64,000 bases of DNA from Enterobacter pseudoroggenkampii (GCF_026420145.1 NZ_JAPMLV010000005.1:171117-235116), one strand, 5' to 3'. Positions 32,093-43,789 are shown, numbered from the stretch's first letter. Notes: generated from the letters alone by a model not told the origin. Made by a program: numbers and translations.

Positions 32093-33334
32093 GTGAAGAG
32101 TTATCTGGTCGGTGGTGCGGTACGTGATGCGTTGTTAGGTCTGCCGGTCAAAGATAAAGACTGGGTGGTGGTTGGCGCCACCCCTGAAGAGATGCTCGAC
32201 GCGGGCTACCAGCAGGTAGGCCGCGATTTTCCCGTGTTCCTGCACCCGAAAAGCCGTGAAGAGTATGCCCTGGCGCGTACCGAGCGGAAATCGGGCTCGG
32301 GCTATACGGGCTTCACCTGCTATGCCGCGCCGGACGTGACGCTGGAGCAAGATCTCCTGCGCCGCGATCTCACCATCAACGCGCTGGCGCAGGACGAGCA
32401 CGGGCAGATCGTTGACGCCTATGGCGGTCAGGACGATCTGCGCAACCGTCTTTTACGTCACGTCTCCCCGGCGTTTTCTGAAGATCCGCTCCGCGTGCTG
32501 CGCGTGGCGCGCTTTGCCGCGCGTTACGCCCATCTCAGTTTCCGTATTGCCGATGAGACAATGGCGCTGATGACCGCCATGACCGAGGCGGGCGAGCTGG
32601 AACACCTGACGCCAGAGCGCGTCTGGAAAGAGACGGAAAATGCGCTCACCACGCGCAACCCGCAGGTCTTTTTCCAGGTCCTGCGCGACTGCGGCGCGCT
32701 GAAGGTGCTGTTCCCGGAAATAGACGCGCTGTTTGGCGTACCTGCCCCGGCAAAATGGCACCCGGAAATTGATACCGGCGTACATACGCTGATGACCCTG
32801 AGCATGGCGGCCATGCTCAGCCCTGACGTGGACGTGCGCTTTTCCACCCTGTGCCACGATCTCGGCAAAGGCTTAACGCCAAAAGAATTCTGGCCTCGGC
32901 ACCACGGACACGGTCCGGCAGGGGTGAAGCTGGTCGAGGGGCTGTGCCAGCGTCTGCGCGTGCCGAACGAGATCCGCGATCTGGCGAAGCTGGTGGCCGA
33001 ATTCCACGATCTGATCCACACCTTCCCCATTCTGAAACCGGCCACCATCGTTAAGCTTTTCGATAATATCGACGCCTGGCGCAAACCCCAGCGCGTAGAG
33101 CAAATCGCGCTGACCAGCGAAGCTGACGTGCGCGGGCGTACCGGGTTTGAAGCGTGCGATTACCCGCAGGGACGTTTACTGCGTAAAGCCTGGGAGGTGG
33201 CGAAAGCGGTGCCCACGAAGGACGTCGTCGAGGCGGGATTCAAAGGACCGGAAATTCGCGAAGAACTCACGAAACGGCGAATTCAGGCGGTGTCTGACTG
33301 GAAAGAAAAGCATTGCCCTCAGCCAAAAGACTGA
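32093..33334 (+). CDS. cca: Multifunctional CCA tRNA nucleotidyltransferase
   Basis: Cca adds or repairs the 3' CCA of tRNAs and, in this class, also has phosphatase and 2',3'-cyclic phosphodiesterase activity from a C-terminal HD domain. The nucleotidyltransferase signature is [20 protein letters not shown] with catalytic aspartates. [12 protein letters not shown] and the HD motif CHDLGKGL follow. I chose GTG at 32093 (VKSYLVGG) because GGAGAG sits just upstream and it matches E. coli length at 413 residues; a TTG two codons earlier is less likely. Confidence 0.96.
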   Translation: MKSYLVGGAVRDALLGLPVKDKDWVVVGATPEEMLDAGYQQVGRDFPVFLHPKSREEYALARTERKSGSGYTGFTCYAAPDVTLEQDLLRRDLTINALAQDEHGQIVDAYGGQDDLRNRLLRHVSPAFSEDPLRVLRVARFAARYAHLSFRIADETMALMTAMTEAGELEHLTPERVWKETENALTTRNPQVFFQVLRDCGALKVLFPEIDALFGVPAPAKWHPEIDTGVHTLMTLSMAAMLSPDVDVRFSTLCHDLGKGLTPKEFWPRHHGHGPAGVKLVEGLCQRLRVPNEIRDLAKLVAEFHDLIHTFPILKPATIVKLFDNIDAWRKPQRVEQIALTSEADVRGRTGFEACDYPQGRLLRKAWEVAKAVPTKDVVEAGFKGPEIREELTKRRIQAVSDWKEKHCPQPKD

Positions 33335-33344
33335 GGGCCATCGG

Positions 33345-34166
33345 TCAGAAGAAGACCACGTACACCGCAGCCGCGACGATAAAGCGATAGATCGCGAACG
33401 GAATAAACGAGATACGCTTAATCAACTGCAGGAAGGTTTTGATGGCAATCAGCGCCACGATAAACGCGGTGATGAAGCCAACGGCGAACATCGGAATGTC
33501 GCCTGCCGTCAGGAAGTGATAGCTCTTATAGACGTCGAGTACGGTGGCGCCCATCATCATCGGCACCGCCAGCAGGAACGAGAACTCTGACGCGGCGTAA
33601 CGGCTTACGCCCATCAGCATCCCGCCGGAGATGGTAGCGCCTGAACGCGAGAAGCCCGGCCACAGCGCCAGACACTGGAAGCAGCCAATGATAAACGCCT
33701 GACGATACGTCATATCGTCCAGCCCTTCCGCGCGCGGCGTTTTTGGCTTCAGCACTTCCGCGGCGATCAGCAGGAAGCCCCCCACCACCAGCGCGTACAT
33801 CACGTTAATTGGGTTAAACAGCGATTTGATGGCGTCGTGGAAAACCAGGCCCAGCACCACCGCAGGGATCATCCCGAGCAGAATATGGATCAGCGACAGG
33901 CGACCTTTACTCATCCCTTCGTGCTGCGGCGGACGGCCAAAATGGATGCCGATCAGACCAAACAGACGGCGCCAGAACATCACGACCACCGCCAGAATCG
34001 AACCCAGCTGGATCACCACTTCAAACGTTTTTGCGGTATCCCCTTCAAAGCCCAGCAGATGGCCAACGATAATCATATGGCCCGTACTGGACACCGGCAA
34101 AAACTCCGTCAATCCTTCGACCACACCCAGTATTGCCGCCACCAGCAGCGAGTGCATATCGCTCAT
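33345..34166 (-). CDS. uppP: Undecaprenyl-diphosphate phosphatase
   Basis: UppP (BacA) recycles the lipid carrier of peptidoglycan and O-antigen synthesis; extra copies give bacitracin resistance. The 273-residue inner-membrane protein has [14 protein letters not shown] near the N-terminus and the phosphatase segment [10 protein letters not shown] at about 170-180. Convergent with cca, separated by ten bases. Confidence 0.97.
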   Translation of the reverse strand: MSDMHSLLVAAILGVVEGLTEFLPVSSTGHMIIVGHLLGFEGDTAKTFEVVIQLGSILAVVVMFWRRLFGLIGIHFGRPPQHEGMSKGRLSLIHILLGMIPAVVLGLVFHDAIKSLFNPINVMYALVVGGFLLIAAEVLKPKTPRAEGLDDMTYRQAFIIGCFQCLALWPGFSRSGATISGGMLMGVSRYAASEFSFLLAVPMMMGATVLDVYKSYHFLTAGDIPMFAVGFITAFIVALIAIKTFLQLIKRISFIPFAIYRFIVAAAVYVVFF

Positions 34167-34271
34167 CTATAAACCCCTAAAAAGATATAAAAAAACGGTG
34201 TCCCATACGGACAACCGATAAGATACAGTCCTGAGACCGGTATAACCTAAATTGGTTTAGCAATTATGACG

Positions 34272-34640
34272 TTAATTCTTGCCTTTCAGATTTGTGCCAC
34301 GCTCAATGATGACGCCAACGTTGGCGGCGCGCGCCACCGCGCCCGGCTTGCTCAGCTTGATGCGCACCCACGGTGAGTTAAATTTTTTCAGCAGCAATTC
34401 TGCGACTTCTTCAGCCACCCGTTCGACCAGCGCAAAACGTTGCCCTTCCACATGGTTGATGACCATTTCACTGATGTCGGCATAGCTCAGACAGTCGTTC
34501 ACGTCATCGCTTTTTGCCGATTTGCGGTTATCCCAGCCCATTTCGATATCGAACACCAGTTTCTGCTCGATGGTCTGTTCCCAGTCGTAAACACCAATAG
34601 TGGTGATTACCGAAAGTTGCTCTATAAATACAATATCCAT
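34272..34640 (-). CDS. folB: Dihydroneopterin aldolase / epimerase
   Basis: FolB converts dihydroneopterin to 6-hydroxymethyl-dihydropterin in folate synthesis. The 122 residues begin [22 protein letters not shown]. The catalytic lysine is in [14 protein letters not shown] chose ATG at 34640, one codon inside a GTG-started frame, to match the family. Divergent from plsY. Confidence 0.97.
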   Translation of the reverse strand: MDIVFIEQLSVITTIGVYDWEQTIEQKLVFDIEMGWDNRKSAKSDDVNDCLSYADISEMVINHVEGQRFALVERVAEEVAELLLKKFNSPWVRIKLSKPGAVARAANVGVIIERGTNLKGKN

Positions 34641-34747
34641 CACGACCTGCCTGCTTTTTGGCTAAACCGGATACCACTTCCGGCGAATTATGCGTATTAT
34701 CCACAGATGCTGAGAATACAGATACATTTTCAAAACGGAACAGCGTT

Positions 34748-35368
34748 ATGAGTGCAATCGCGCCTGGAATGATCCTCCTCGCCTATCTTTGCGGCTCAAT
34801 CTCCAGCGCCATTCTGGTCTGCCGCATTGCCGGGTTACCTGACCCGCGTGAAAATGGTTCCGGGAATCCGGGGGCGACCAACGTACTACGAATTGGCGGC
34901 AAGGGAGCAGCCGTAGCGGTTTTGATTTTTGATGTTCTGAAAGGGATGCTACCCGTCTGGGGCGCGTATGCGCTGGGCGTCACGCCGTTCTGGCTGGGGC
35001 TCATTGCTATTGCTGCCTGCGTCGGCCACATCTGGCCCGTATTCTTCGGCTTTAAAGGCGGCAAAGGTGTGGCGACCGCCTTTGGTGCCATTGCCCCCAT
35101 CGGCTGGGACTTAACCGGCGTCATGGCCGGGACCTGGCTTCTGACCATTCTGCTGAGCGGCTATTCGTCGCTGGGCGCCATCGTCAGCGCGCTGATCGCC
35201 CCGTTCTACGTCTGGTGGTTCAAACCCCAGTTTACCTTCCCGGTGTCGATGCTCTCCTGTCTTATCCTGCTGCGTCATCACGACAATATCCAGCGCCTGT
35301 GGCGTCGTCAGGAGACCAAAATCTGGACGAAGCTCAAGAGAAAGAAAAAAGACGCTCCGAAGGGTTAG
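34748..35368 (+). CDS. plsY: Glycerol-3-phosphate acyltransferase PlsY
   Basis: PlsY transfers an acyl group from acyl-phosphate to glycerol 3-phosphate at the inner membrane. The 206 residues have the family motifs GSGNPGATN and FKGGKGVAT and about five helices. The start at 34748 ([20 protein letters not shown]) is chosen over an upstream extension because it matches the family. It is divergent from folB. In E. coli K-12 ttd genes follow; here an MFS gene and urease do. Confidence 0.97.
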   Translation: MSAIAPGMILLAYLCGSISSAILVCRIAGLPDPRENGSGNPGATNVLRIGGKGAAVAVLIFDVLKGMLPVWGAYALGVTPFWLGLIAIAACVGHIWPVFFGFKGGKGVATAFGAIAPIGWDLTGVMAGTWLLTILLSGYSSLGAIVSALIAPFYVWWFKPQFTFPVSMLSCLILLRHHDNIQRLWRRQETKIWTKLKRKKKDAPKG

Positions 35369-35452
35369 TTATGCCTTATAGCCAAATGTGATTTTGGTCA
35401 CCTTCTGCCTGTGGTAACTGTTAGGGACACAACACAACCACATAAGAAGAAA

Positions 35453-36919
35453 ATGGCTGAAATCACAGAATCTACTCCCCTTTCAACGGCAGGTATTCCC
35501 CCTGATGGCGACATCCAGTGGGTGCGCAGTGCATCGGATGTATCACGTCTCGTTAATGACGGTTCTCAGGGCCGGGCAAACGCCCGTATCGTAGTCGGTA
35601 TCGCGCTGGGCGGAATTTTCCTTGATGCCTACGATCTGGGCGCGCTGGCATTCGGCATTAAAGACATCACCCGCGAATTTAACCTGACGCCCGCCGGTAC
35701 CGGTATGGTGGCCTCGGCCATTACCTTTGGCGCCATTGTCGGGGCGCTGCTTGGCGGCTATCTCACGGATAAAATCGGGCGCTACCGCGTGTTTATGGCT
35801 GATATGGTGTTCTTCGTGGTGGCCGCCATCGCCTGTGCGCTGGCCCCGAACGAATATGTGCTCGCGGGCGCCCGCTTTGTGATGGGGCTCGGGGTCGGGA
35901 TCGATCTTCCCGTAGCGATGGCGTTTTTAAGCGAGTTCGCCAGGCTGAAAGGGCCCGGTAATAAGGCCTCCAGCGTCGCGATGTGGTGCCCCACCTGGTA
36001 TGCCGCCATCAGCATCTCCTACCTGCTGGTGCTTTTCTTCTACGCCGTGCTGCCGGAAAGCCACAGCGACTGGCTGTGGCGTTTGATTCTCGGCTTTGGC
36101 GCGGTGCCCGCGCTGGTGATTATCGCCATCCGCAGCCGCTACATGAGCGAATCGCCGGTCTGGGCGGCGAATCAGGGCAACCTGAAAGAGGCGGCGTCCA
36201 TTTTACGCCAGTCGTATAACATCAATGCCCACGTGCCGCAGGACGCGCTCAGCCAGCCCGCACCTGTCGTGAATAAAGCGAAATGGTCAAACTATCTGAA
36301 CCTGTTCCGCGGCATCTACTTACGCCGCACGACGCTCGCCACGCTGCTGTCCGTCGTCTCCTCGTTTGCCTATAACGCCGTGGCGTTTGGCCTGCCGGTG
36401 ATCATCTCCAGCTTCTTTGTCCAGTCGATGCTCACCACCATCCTGATATCTCTGGCGCTTAACCTGCTGTTTGCCTTCGTTGGCGGACTGCTGGCGGTAC
36501 GCTACGTACCGCGCTTCGGCGCCTGGCGGATGTCGCTTGCGGGTTATGCCTGCCAGCTGGTCGCGCTGCTGGGACTGGCGCTGATTGGTCGCCCTGAAGG
36601 CGCCACCGTGGGCGTTCTCGCCGTGGCGATGCTGGCGCTATTCCTGTTCGGTCAAGGCTTTGGCCCGGGCGCGCATACCATGACGTTCGCCTCGCTGAGC
36701 TACCCGACCTCGCTGCGCGGCGTTGGCGTCGGCCTTAACCAGACGCTGATGCGCAGCAGCTCGACGCTGTCGCTGTTCCTGTTCCCGCTGCTGGTCGCCT
36801 CGCTGGATACCGCCGTGTTCTGGGTAATTGCGCTGGCGCCGTTTATCGGCCTGGCATCGCTGCTGGCAATCCGCTGGGAGCCGTCCGGGTATGATGTGGA
36901 TGCGGAGGATTACCGCTAG
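35453..36919 (+). CDS. MFS transporter, sugar/organic-acid:proton symporter type
   Basis: A major-facilitator protein with twelve predicted helices, 488 residues from MAEITESTPLSTAG. The frame could begin 14 codons earlier at a non-preferred codon. The conserved loop-2/3 motif GGYLTDKIGRYRVF and helix-4 region ARFVMGLGVGIDLPVAMAFLSEF resemble the sugar-porter and aromatic-acid branches. The substrate cannot be deduced. It stands alone between plsY and ureD and ends at its own terminator. Confidence 0.85.
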   Translation: MAEITESTPLSTAGIPPDGDIQWVRSASDVSRLVNDGSQGRANARIVVGIALGGIFLDAYDLGALAFGIKDITREFNLTPAGTGMVASAITFGAIVGALLGGYLTDKIGRYRVFMADMVFFVVAAIACALAPNEYVLAGARFVMGLGVGIDLPVAMAFLSEFARLKGPGNKASSVAMWCPTWYAAISISYLLVLFFYAVLPESHSDWLWRLILGFGAVPALVIIAIRSRYMSESPVWAANQGNLKEAASILRQSYNINAHVPQDALSQPAPVVNKAKWSNYLNLFRGIYLRRTTLATLLSVVSSFAYNAVAFGLPVIISSFFVQSMLTTILISLALNLLFAFVGGLLAVRYVPRFGAWRMSLAGYACQLVALLGLALIGRPEGATVGVLAVAMLALFLFGQGFGPGAHTMTFASLSYPTSLRGVGVGLNQTLMRSSSTLSLFLFPLLVASLDTAVFWVIALAPFIGLASLLAIRWEPSGYDVDAEDYR

Positions 36920-36928
36920 TCCCGCAAA

Positions 36929-36955
36929 CCGGCTCACAAGAGCCGGCTTTTTTAT
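36929..36955 (+). terminator. Terminator after the MFS gene
   Basis: ACCGGCT, six bases, AGCCGGC and a T run form a short GC-rich hairpin that separates the MFS gene from the urease operon. Confidence 0.8.
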
Positions 36956-37036
36956 CCATAAGCGACTCATATGACAGCCTTCATTTCCGCCAGGGCATAC
37001 TGAAACGTATCCCGATGGTGTGGAAATGGATGCAGC

Positions 37037-37864
37037 ATGTTAGCAGCTCAGGTCACTGATAATTCGTACAAAGGCTGGCAGGCATCGCTTGCCCTGCAGT
37101 TTTGTCACACTTCTGAGAAAACCCTCCTGCACTCCGCCCACCACGTCGGGCCGCTCACCGTTCAACGTCCGTTTTACCCCGAAGGGGAAACCTGCCACCT
37201 TTACCTGCTGCACCCGCCGGGCGGGATTGTGGGCGGTGACACGCTGGACATTTCCGTTCGGCTGGACGCCAAAAGCCATGCGCTTATCACCATGCCCGGC
37301 GCCAGCAAGTTCTATCGCAGCAGCGGCCCGCAGGCTCGTCTGAGCCAGCATTTTTATCTCGAGGAAGATTCCACCCTGGAGTGGCTGCCGCAGGACACGA
37401 TTATTTTTCCCGGCGCGAATGCCGCGCTGCGCTCCGTTTTCCACCTGAAGGCCTCCAGCACGCTGCTGGCGTGGGAGCTGTACTGCCTGGGCCGCCCGGT
37501 GATAAACGAAACCTTCAGCCACGGCACGCTGGAGAGCCGTCTTGAGGTGTGGGTAGATGACGAGCCGCGCCTGATTGAGCGTCAGCACCTTAGCGACGGC
37601 GATCTCACGCCCGTCGCCGGGCATCCGTGGATTGGCACGCTGCTGTTCTACCCTGCCCGGGAAGAACATCTCGACGCGGTGCGTGAACGCCTCGCACCGC
37701 TGGAAAATTATGCAGGTGCAACGCTCACCGATGGCCTGCTGTCGGTGCGTTTTCTCTCCCACGATAACCTGATTTGTCAGCGGGTGATGCGCGACGTCTG
37801 GCAGTCGCTTCGCCCGCTTCTCACCACCAAAACCGCCTGTTCGCCGCGTATCTGGCAGACATAA
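37037..37864 (+). CDS. ureD: Urease accessory protein UreD
   Basis: UreD binds the UreABC apoenzyme and, with UreF and UreG, delivers nickel. The 275 residues include [12 protein letters not shown] and [13 protein letters not shown], typical of UreD/UreH. It is the first gene of ureDABCEJFG, an operon with gaps of a few bases. No ureR gene is seen next to it, so urea-induced UreR control is not supported; nitrogen control is possible but not visible. Confidence 0.95.
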   Translation: MLAAQVTDNSYKGWQASLALQFCHTSEKTLLHSAHHVGPLTVQRPFYPEGETCHLYLLHPPGGIVGGDTLDISVRLDAKSHALITMPGASKFYRSSGPQARLSQHFYLEEDSTLEWLPQDTIIFPGANAALRSVFHLKASSTLLAWELYCLGRPVINETFSHGTLESRLEVWVDDEPRLIERQHLSDGDLTPVAGHPWIGTLLFYPAREEHLDAVRERLAPLENYAGATLTDGLLSVRFLSHDNLICQRVMRDVWQSLRPLLTTKTACSPRIWQT

Positions 37865-37874
37865 GAGAAACGTT

Positions 37875-38177
37875 ATGGAACTGACCCCCAGAGAAAAAGA
37901 CAAGCTGTTGCTGTTCACCGCCGCGCTGGTTGCCGAACGCCGCCTTGCGCGCGGGGTAAAGCTCAATTACCCGGAATCGGTCGCGCTGATCAGCGCCTTC
38001 ATCATGGAAGGCGCGCGCGATGGCGAAACCGTCGCCTCGCTGATGGAGGCAGGCCGCCACGTCCTGAGGCGCGACCAGGTAATGGAGGGCGTCCCGGAGA
38101 TGATCCCGGATATTCAGGTCGAAGCCACCTTCCCGGACGGATCGAAGCTCGTCACCGTCCATAACCCGATCGTCTAA
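37875..38177 (+). CDS. ureA: Urease gamma subunit
   Basis: The small structural subunit (100 residues) of nickel urease, which splits urea to ammonia and carbamate in the cytosol. It begins [23 protein letters not shown] and contains [21 protein letters not shown]. Eight bases separate it from ureB. Confidence 0.98.
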   Translation: MELTPREKDKLLLFTAALVAERRLARGVKLNYPESVALISAFIMEGARDGETVASLMEAGRHVLRRDQVMEGVPEMIPDIQVEATFPDGSKLVTVHNPIV

Positions 38178-38184
38178 GGAGCGC

Positions 38185-38502
38185 ATGATGATCCCTGGCG
38201 AATATCAGATCCAGCCCGGCGCGATTGCGATCAACGTCGGGCGCGAAACCCAAGCCGTGATTGTTGAAAACCACGGCGACAGGCCGATCCAGGTCGGATC
38301 GCACTACCACTTTTACGAGGTCAACCCGGCGCTGAAGTTTGACCGTGAGGTGACCCGAGGCTACCGGCTGAACATCCCGGCGGGTACCGCCGTGCGCTTC
38401 GAGCCCGGCCAGAAGCGGGAAGTCACGCTGGTTCAGGTCGCCGGCGCGCAGCGCATTGTCGGCTTTCGCGGCGAGGTGATGGGCGAGGTGAAACATGGCT
38501 GA
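38185..38502 (+). CDS. ureB: Urease beta subunit
   Basis: The 105-residue beta subunit begins [21 protein letters not shown] and holds [14 protein letters not shown], typical of UreB. AAGGAG precedes the start. The 3' end overlaps ureC by eight bases, so the two are translationally coupled for equal subunit supply. Confidence 0.98.
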   Translation: MMIPGEYQIQPGAIAINVGRETQAVIVENHGDRPIQVGSHYHFYEVNPALKFDREVTRGYRLNIPAGTAVRFEPGQKREVTLVQVAGAQRIVGFRGEVMGEVKHG

Positions 38503-40198
38503 GATTTCACGCCGGGCCTATGCCGATATGTTCGGCCCCACAACCGGGGATAAAGTGCGGCTGGCCGACAGCGAGCTGTGGATCGAAGTGGAAGACGATC
38601 TCACGGTCTACGGCGAAGAGGTTAAATTCGGCGGCGGGAAGGTGATCCGCGACGGCATGGGTCAGGGGCAGATGACCGCAGACGGCTGCGTGGATCTGGT
38701 GCTGACCAACGCGCTGATCGTCGATCACTGGGGGATCGTAAAAGCCGATATCGGCGTCAAGGACGGGCGGATCTTTGCCGTCGGTAAAGCCGGAAACCCG
38801 GACATTCAGCCCGGTGTGACGATCCCGATTGGTGCCGCAACCGAAGTGATTGCCGCCGAAGGAAAGATCGTCACCGCTGGCGGGATCGACACCCACATCC
38901 ACTGGATCTGCCCGCAGCAGGCGGAAGAGGCGCTGGTCTCCGGCGTCACCACCATGATCGGCGGCGGCACCGGACCCGCGGCGGGCACCAACGCCACCAC
39001 CTGCACGCCGGGGCCGTGGTATATCGCCCGCATGCTGCAGGCTGCCGATACGCTGCCGGTGAATATCGGCCTGCTCGGCAAAGGTAACGGCTCCAGCCCG
39101 GATGCCCTGCGCGAGCAGATTGCCGCCGGCGCCATCGGGCTTAAAATCCACGAAGACTGGGGCGCGACGCCTGCGGCGATCAACTGCTCGCTGGAGGTGG
39201 CCGAAGAGATGGACATTCAGGTGGCGCTGCACAGCGACACGCTGAACGAGTCCGGGTTTGTCGAAGACACGCTGGCCGCCATTGGCGGGCGCACCATTCA
39301 CACCTTCCACACCGAAGGGGCGGGCGGTGGCCACGCGCCGGATATCATCACCGCTTGCGCGCACCCGAATATTCTGCCCTCTTCCACCAACCCAACGCTG
39401 CCCTACACGGTCAATACCATCGACGAGCATCTCGACATGCTGATGGTTTGCCATCACCTCGACCCGGATATCGCCGAGGACGTGGCGTTTGCAGAATCCC
39501 GCATTCGCCGGGAGACCATCGCCGCTGAAGACGTGCTGCACGATATCGGCGCGTTCTCGCTCACCTCGTCAGACTCTCAGGCCATGGGCCGCGTCGGGGA
39601 AGTGATTATCCGCACCTGGCAGGTCGCGCACCGCATGAAGGTCCAGCGCGGCGCGCTGCCGGAAGAGACAGGCGAGAACGATAACTTCCGCGTGAAGCGC
39701 TATGTCGCCAAGTACACCATTAACCCGGCGTTGACCCACGGTATCGCCCATGAAGTGGGTTCGATTGAGGCGGGCAAGCTGGCGGATCTGGTCGTCTGGT
39801 CTCCGGCGTTCTTCGGCGTCAAACCCGCCACCATCGTCAAGGGCGGGATGATCGCCTGCGCGCCGATGGGGGATATCAACGCCTCGATCCCCACGCCGCA
39901 GCCGGTGCATTACCGCCCGATGTTTGGTGCGCTGGGCGCCGCGCGCCACGCCACCCGACTGACGTTTGTCTCGCAGGCGGCCAGTGCGAACGGTATCCCG
40001 CAGCAGCTCAACCTGCAAAGCGCCACCGCGGTGGTAAAAGGCTGCCGGACGGTGAAAAAGGCGGACATGATCCACAACGGCCTGCAGCCGAACATCACCG
40101 TCGATTCGCAAACCTACGAGGTGCGCGTCGACGGCGAACTGATTACCAGCGAACCGGCTGACGTTCTGCCGATGGCGCAACGCTATTTCCTGTTTTGA
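38495..40198 (+). CDS. ureC: Urease alpha (catalytic) subunit
   Basis: The 567-residue catalytic subunit. Nickel-ligand histidines are in [10 protein letters not shown], the carbamylated lysine is in [12 protein letters not shown], further ligands lie in [11 protein letters not shown] and [14 protein letters not shown], and the flap carries [12 protein letters not shown]. All expected active-site residues are present, so the enzyme should be functional given the complete accessory set. Confidence 0.99.
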   Translation: MAEISRRAYADMFGPTTGDKVRLADSELWIEVEDDLTVYGEEVKFGGGKVIRDGMGQGQMTADGCVDLVLTNALIVDHWGIVKADIGVKDGRIFAVGKAGNPDIQPGVTIPIGAATEVIAAEGKIVTAGGIDTHIHWICPQQAEEALVSGVTTMIGGGTGPAAGTNATTCTPGPWYIARMLQAADTLPVNIGLLGKGNGSSPDALREQIAAGAIGLKIHEDWGATPAAINCSLEVAEEMDIQVALHSDTLNESGFVEDTLAAIGGRTIHTFHTEGAGGGHAPDIITACAHPNILPSSTNPTLPYTVNTIDEHLDMLMVCHHLDPDIAEDVAFAESRIRRETIAAEDVLHDIGAFSLTSSDSQAMGRVGEVIIRTWQVAHRMKVQRGALPEETGENDNFRVKRYVAKYTINPALTHGIAHEVGSIEAGKLADLVVWSPAFFGVKPATIVKGGMIACAPMGDINASIPTPQPVHYRPMFGALGAARHATRLTFVSQAASANGIPQQLNLQSATAVVKGCRTVKKADMIHNGLQPNITVDSQTYEVRVDGELITSEPADVLPMAQRYFLF

Positions 40199-40207
40199 GG
40201 AGTGATG

Positions 40208-40672
40208 ATGATTTATCTGACCCAACGCCTGGACCATGCGCATCAAACTACCGCCAGCGTCACGCTGCCGATTGACGTGCGGGTGAAAAGCCGCGCCCGC
40301 GTGGCGCTTAACGACGGCCGCGAAGCCGGGCTGATGCTGCCGCGCGGCCTGCTGCTGCGCGGGGGCGACCTGCTGACCACCGACGACGGCAGCGAAGTGA
40401 TCGAAGTGATCGCCGCACCTGAGTCGGTCTCCGTGGTGCGCTGCGCCGATCCGTTCCTGCTCGCCCGCGCCTGCTACCACCTGGGCAACCGCCACGTGCC
40501 GCTGCAGGTCATGCCCGGCGAGCTGCGCTATCACCACGATCACGTTCTCGACGACATGCTGCGCCAGTTTGGGCTGGAGGTAACCTACGCCAGCCTGCCG
40601 TTTGAACCGGAAGCGGGCGCGTACGCCAGCGATGCCCACAGCCATAGCCACGCTCATACCCATTCACATTAA
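40208..40672 (+). CDS. ureE: Urease nickel metallochaperone UreE
   Basis: UreE stores and hands nickel to UreG. About 154 residues from MIYLTQRLDHAHQ, with the core histidine in GELRYHHDHVLDDML and a histidine-rich C-terminus HSHSHAHTHSH for nickel binding. Three in-frame starts (GTG, ATG, ATG) lie within six bases. The last best matches the family and the GAGGAG spacing. Confidence 0.95.
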   Translation: MIYLTQRLDHAHQTTASVTLPIDVRVKSRARVALNDGREAGLMLPRGLLLRGGDLLTTDDGSEVIEVIAAPESVSVVRCADPFLLARACYHLGNRHVPLQVMPGELRYHHDHVLDDMLRQFGLEVTYASLPFEPEAGAYASDAHSHSHAHTHSH

Positions 40673-40681
40673 GGATCCATC

Positions 40682-41221
40682 ATGCGCAAGTTACTCCCCC
40701 TGTTACTGCTGGCCTTTTCCGTTCCCGCGCTCGCGCATCCCGGCTACGGCGCCGACAGCTTTCAGGCCGGTTTTTTCCATCCGCTGACCGGGCTCGATCA
40801 TCTCCTGATGCTGACCGGTGCAGGCGTGCTGTCGGCGCTGAGCGGCCGCAAGCTCCTGCTGCCGTTTGCCACCCTCGGGATGATGCTTGTCGGTGCCGTT
40901 GCGGGCAGTCTGCTCGGCGGCTTTAGCGGCATGGAGATGCTGATTATCGCCTCGCTGGCGGTCAGCGGCGTGATGATGTTTAAAACCGAAAATCGCCTGC
41001 TGCTGGCGGTGCCTGCCCTGGCGATGTTCCACGGCTGGGCGCACGGCGTGGAGATGTCCGGCCATAACTTCTGGCTCTTCACCAGCGGGTTTATGTTCGC
41101 CAGCGCCACGGTGCTGTGCGCCAGTTTCGCCGCAGGATTGCTGCTGCGCCGTCACGACGGGCTGCGTAAAACCTTTGGCGGCGGGCTGATTGTGTCCGCC
41201 CTGCTGGCGCTGATGAGCTGA
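40682..41221 (+). CDS. ureJ: HupE/UreJ-family nickel permease
   Basis: A 179-residue inner-membrane protein with about six helices. The N-terminal segment after the signal-like [23 protein letters not shown] has the family motif [12 protein letters not shown], which binds nickel. A further histidine cluster is [13 protein letters not shown]. Placed between ureE and ureF, it probably imports or senses nickel for urease. Its stop overlaps the ureF start (TGATG). Confidence 0.93.
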   Translation: MRKLLPLLLLAFSVPALAHPGYGADSFQAGFFHPLTGLDHLLMLTGAGVLSALSGRKLLLPFATLGMMLVGAVAGSLLGGFSGMEMLIIASLAVSGVMMFKTENRLLLAVPALAMFHGWAHGVEMSGHNFWLFTSGFMFASATVLCASFAAGLLLRRHDGLRKTFGGGLIVSALLALMS

Positions 41222-41895
41222 TGGAGCACGCCCGTCAGAGGCTGCGCCTGATGCAGCTCTCCAGCAGCAGCCTGCCGGTCGGGTCGTTTACCTGGTCGCA
41301 GGGGCTGGAGTGGGCCGTTGAGGCGGGCTGGGTCACGGACGCCGACGCCTTTAAACGCTGGCAAATACAGCAGATGGAGCAGAGCTTTTTCTGCGTCGAT
41401 CTGCCGCTGTTTATCCGTCTTTATCAGGCCTGTGAGCAATCCTCTCTTACAAATGCAAAACGCTGGACGGCATACCTTCTCGCCTGCCGTGAAACGCGCG
41501 AGCTGCGCGAAGAGGAGCGCAACCGTGGGGCGGCCTTTACGCGACTGATTAAGAGCTGGGAACCTGACTGTCCGCCCGAATGGCTACCGCTGTTTATGCA
41601 AAGCCAGCTCTGCGGCATGGCCTGGCTCGGCGTACGCTGGGGCATTAGCGTGCGCGAGCTGGCGCTGAGCCTTGGCTACAGCTGGATTGAGAGCGCGGTG
41701 ATGGCAGGCGTCAAGCTGGTGCCGTTTGGGCAGCAGGCCGCACAGCAGCTGATTATCGAACTGAGCGACCACTACGCCGCTGGTTTTGAACAGGCATTTT
41801 TACGTCGCGACGACGCGCTGGGGGCAGCAACGCCGCTGTCCGCCATCGCCTCCGCGCGCCACGAAACCCAATATTCACGACTATTCCGTTCCTGA
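41221..41895 (+). CDS. ureF: Urease accessory protein UreF
   Basis: A 224-residue all-helical accessory protein that gates UreG GTPase action during urease activation. It begins [28 protein letters not shown] and includes [17 protein letters not shown]. It is translationally coupled to ureJ. Length and motifs are normal. Confidence 0.95.
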   Translation: MEHARQRLRLMQLSSSSLPVGSFTWSQGLEWAVEAGWVTDADAFKRWQIQQMEQSFFCVDLPLFIRLYQACEQSSLTNAKRWTAYLLACRETRELREEERNRGAAFTRLIKSWEPDCPPEWLPLFMQSQLCGMAWLGVRWGISVRELALSLGYSWIESAVMAGVKLVPFGQQAAQQLIIELSDHYAAGFEQAFLRRDDALGAATPLSAIASARHETQYSRLFRS

Positions 41896-41904
41896 GGAGT
41901 CAAT

Positions 41905-42522
41905 ATGGCTGATTACAAACATCCCCTGCGCGTGGGCGTAGGCGGCCCGGTAGGATCGGGCAAAACCGCGCTGCTGGAAGCGCTCTGCAAGGCGATGCGC
42001 GATACCTACCATCTTGCGGTGGTAACCAACGATATCTACACCAAAGAGGATCAGCGCATTCTGACCGAGGCGGGCGCGCTGGCGCCGGAGCGCATCGTGG
42101 GCGTGGAGACGGGCGGCTGTCCGCATACCGCCATCCGCGAAGACGCCTCAATGAACCTGGCGGCGGTGGAAGCGCTCAGTGAGAAGTTCGGCAATCTGGA
42201 TCTGATCTTCGTTGAAAGCGGCGGGGATAACCTGAGCGCGACGTTCAGCCCGGAGCTGGCGGATTTGACTATTTACGTGATCGACGTGGCCGAAGGGGAA
42301 AAAATCCCGCGCAAGGGCGGGCCGGGGATCACCAAATCCGATTTTCTGGTGATCAACAAAACCGATCTCGCGCCGTACGTCGGTGCGTCGCTGGAGGTGA
42401 TGGAGCGCGACACCAACCGCATGCGCGGCGAGCGTCCATGGACCTTTACCAACCTGAAGGCGGGGGACGGTTTAGCGACGATTATTGCGTTTCTGGAAGA
42501 GAAAGGGATGCTGCGGGTGTAG
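41905..42522 (+). CDS. ureG: Urease accessory GTPase UreG
   Basis: A 205-residue SIMIBI-class GTPase that powers nickel insertion. P-loop [15 protein letters not shown], the nickel-binding CPH motif in [12 protein letters not shown], and the guanine motif NKTD are all present. Last gene of the operon. A REP pair follows. Confidence 0.98.
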   Translation: MADYKHPLRVGVGGPVGSGKTALLEALCKAMRDTYHLAVVTNDIYTKEDQRILTEAGALAPERIVGVETGGCPHTAIREDASMNLAAVEALSEKFGNLDLIFVESGGDNLSATFSPELADLTIYVIDVAEGEKIPRKGGPGITKSDFLVINKTDLAPYVGASLEVMERDTNRMRGERPWTFTNLKAGDGLATIIAFLEEKGMLRV

Positions 42523-42533
42523 TGCGGTTTGTT

Positions 42534-42600
42534 GCCGGGTGGCGGCTTCGCCTGACCCGGCCTACAAAACCGTAGGCTCGGTAAGCGCAGCGCCACCGGA
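42534..42600. repeat. Two inverted REP units (BIME-like) between ureG and tsaD
   Basis: GCCGGGT...ACCCGGC (42534-42561) is followed by a second, opposite-facing unit with GGTAAGCGCAGCGCCACCGG (to 42600), the two tails CCTAC and GTAGG facing each other. This is the classical BIME arrangement in a convergent gap. Confidence 0.8.
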
Positions 42601-42609
42601 CAAAAAAAC

Positions 42610-43623
42610 TCACGCCTCAGGCAGTTCCGCCAGCGGCCAGCGCGGACGCACGGACACGCTCAGGTCAGACGTTGCGCCAGCGTTCAGGCGCACCATACCC
42701 GCGTAGGCGATCATCGCCCCGTTATCGGTGCAGAATTCCGGACGCGCGTAGAACACTTCTCCGCGACGCTTTTGCATCATCTCGGCGAGCTTCGCGCGCA
42801 GCGTGCGGTTGGCGCTGACGCCGCCCGCCATCACCAGACGCTTAAAGCCGGTCTGATCCAGCGCGCGCTTGCACTTGATCATCAGCGTATCCACCACCGC
42901 ATCTTCAAACGCGCGGGCGATATCGGCGCGGGTCTGCTCGCTATCATCGTTATTGCGGATCGTGTTGGCCGCGAAGGTTTTCAGCCCGGAGAAGCTGAAG
43001 TCCAGCCCCGGACGATCGGTCATCGGGCGCGGGAAGACAAAGCGCCCTTCCGTTCCCTGTGACGCCATTTTCGACAGCATCGGCCCACCAGGGTAATCGA
43101 GTCCCAGCAGCTTGGCGGTTTTGTCGAACGCTTCACCGGCGGCATCGTCGATCGACTCGCCCAGCAGCTCGTATTTGCCAATGCCCGTTACGCTAATCAG
43201 CTGCGTGTGACCGCCGGAGACCAGCAGCGCCACAAACGGAAATTCAGGCGGATTATCTTCCAGCATCGGTGCCAGAAGGTGCCCTTCCATATGGTGAACC
43301 GGGATCGCCGGCACATCCCACGCGAAGGCCAGCGAACGGCCAACCGTTGCGCCGACCAGCAGCGCGCCGACCAGGCCCGGGCCTGCGGTATACGCCACTG
43401 CATCAATTTCTTTTGCCGTTAATCCTGCTTCTTTCAGCGCCGCCTGAATCAGGGGAACCGTTTTACGCACGTGGTCACGAGAGGCCAGTTCAGGCACGAC
43501 GCCGCCGTAGTCAGCGTGCAATTTCACCTGACTATACAGCTGGTTGGCCAGAAGCCCTTTTTCGTCGTCGTAAATGGCGATGCCGGTTTCATCGCAGGAT
43601 GTTTCAATACCCAGTACACGCAT
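42610..43623 (-). CDS. tsaD: tRNA N6-threonylcarbamoyladenosine synthase subunit TsaD
   Basis: TsaD, with TsaB, TsaE and TsaC, makes t6A37 in ANN-decoding tRNAs. The 337 residues begin [20 protein letters not shown]. Metal histidines are in [10 protein letters not shown] and the ASKHA nucleotide site in LVSGGHTQL and [11 protein letters not shown]. It is divergent from rpsU. Complete and essential-type. Confidence 0.98.
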   Translation of the reverse strand: MRVLGIETSCDETGIAIYDDEKGLLANQLYSQVKLHADYGGVVPELASRDHVRKTVPLIQAALKEAGLTAKEIDAVAYTAGPGLVGALLVGATVGRSLAFAWDVPAIPVHHMEGHLLAPMLEDNPPEFPFVALLVSGGHTQLISVTGIGKYELLGESIDDAAGEAFDKTAKLLGLDYPGGPMLSKMASQGTEGRFVFPRPMTDRPGLDFSFSGLKTFAANTIRNNDDSEQTRADIARAFEDAVVDTLMIKCKRALDQTGFKRLVMAGGVSANRTLRAKLAEMMQKRRGEVFYARPEFCTDNGAMIAYAGMVRLNAGATSDLSVSVRPRWPLAELPEA

Positions 43624-43759
43624 GACTTGTTTTACCTCGTTTCAATACCGCGCAGTGTAGAGCCTGGGCGGGTTGATGTAAAACTTTGTTCGCCCCAGGA
43701 AGAAGGCTCGTGTATACTCCTCACCCTTATTAAAGTCCCTTTCAAAATCGCATCGGTGC

Positions 43760-43789
43760 TTTACAAAGCAGCAGCATTTGCAGTAAAAT
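43760..43789 (+). promoter_or_regulatory. Likely sigma70 promoter of rpsU-dnaG-rpoD
   Basis: TTTACA, an 18-base spacer and TAAAAT lie about 70 bases before rpsU. A second, weaker candidate has TATACT at 43713. E. coli has two tandem promoters here. Confidence 0.5.

Noticed and set aside
35411..36919. The MFS gene as a urea or nickel transporter of the urease operon
   Set aside because: Its motifs are of the sugar/organic-acid porter type and a terminator separates it from ureD. There is no support for urea or nickel transport.
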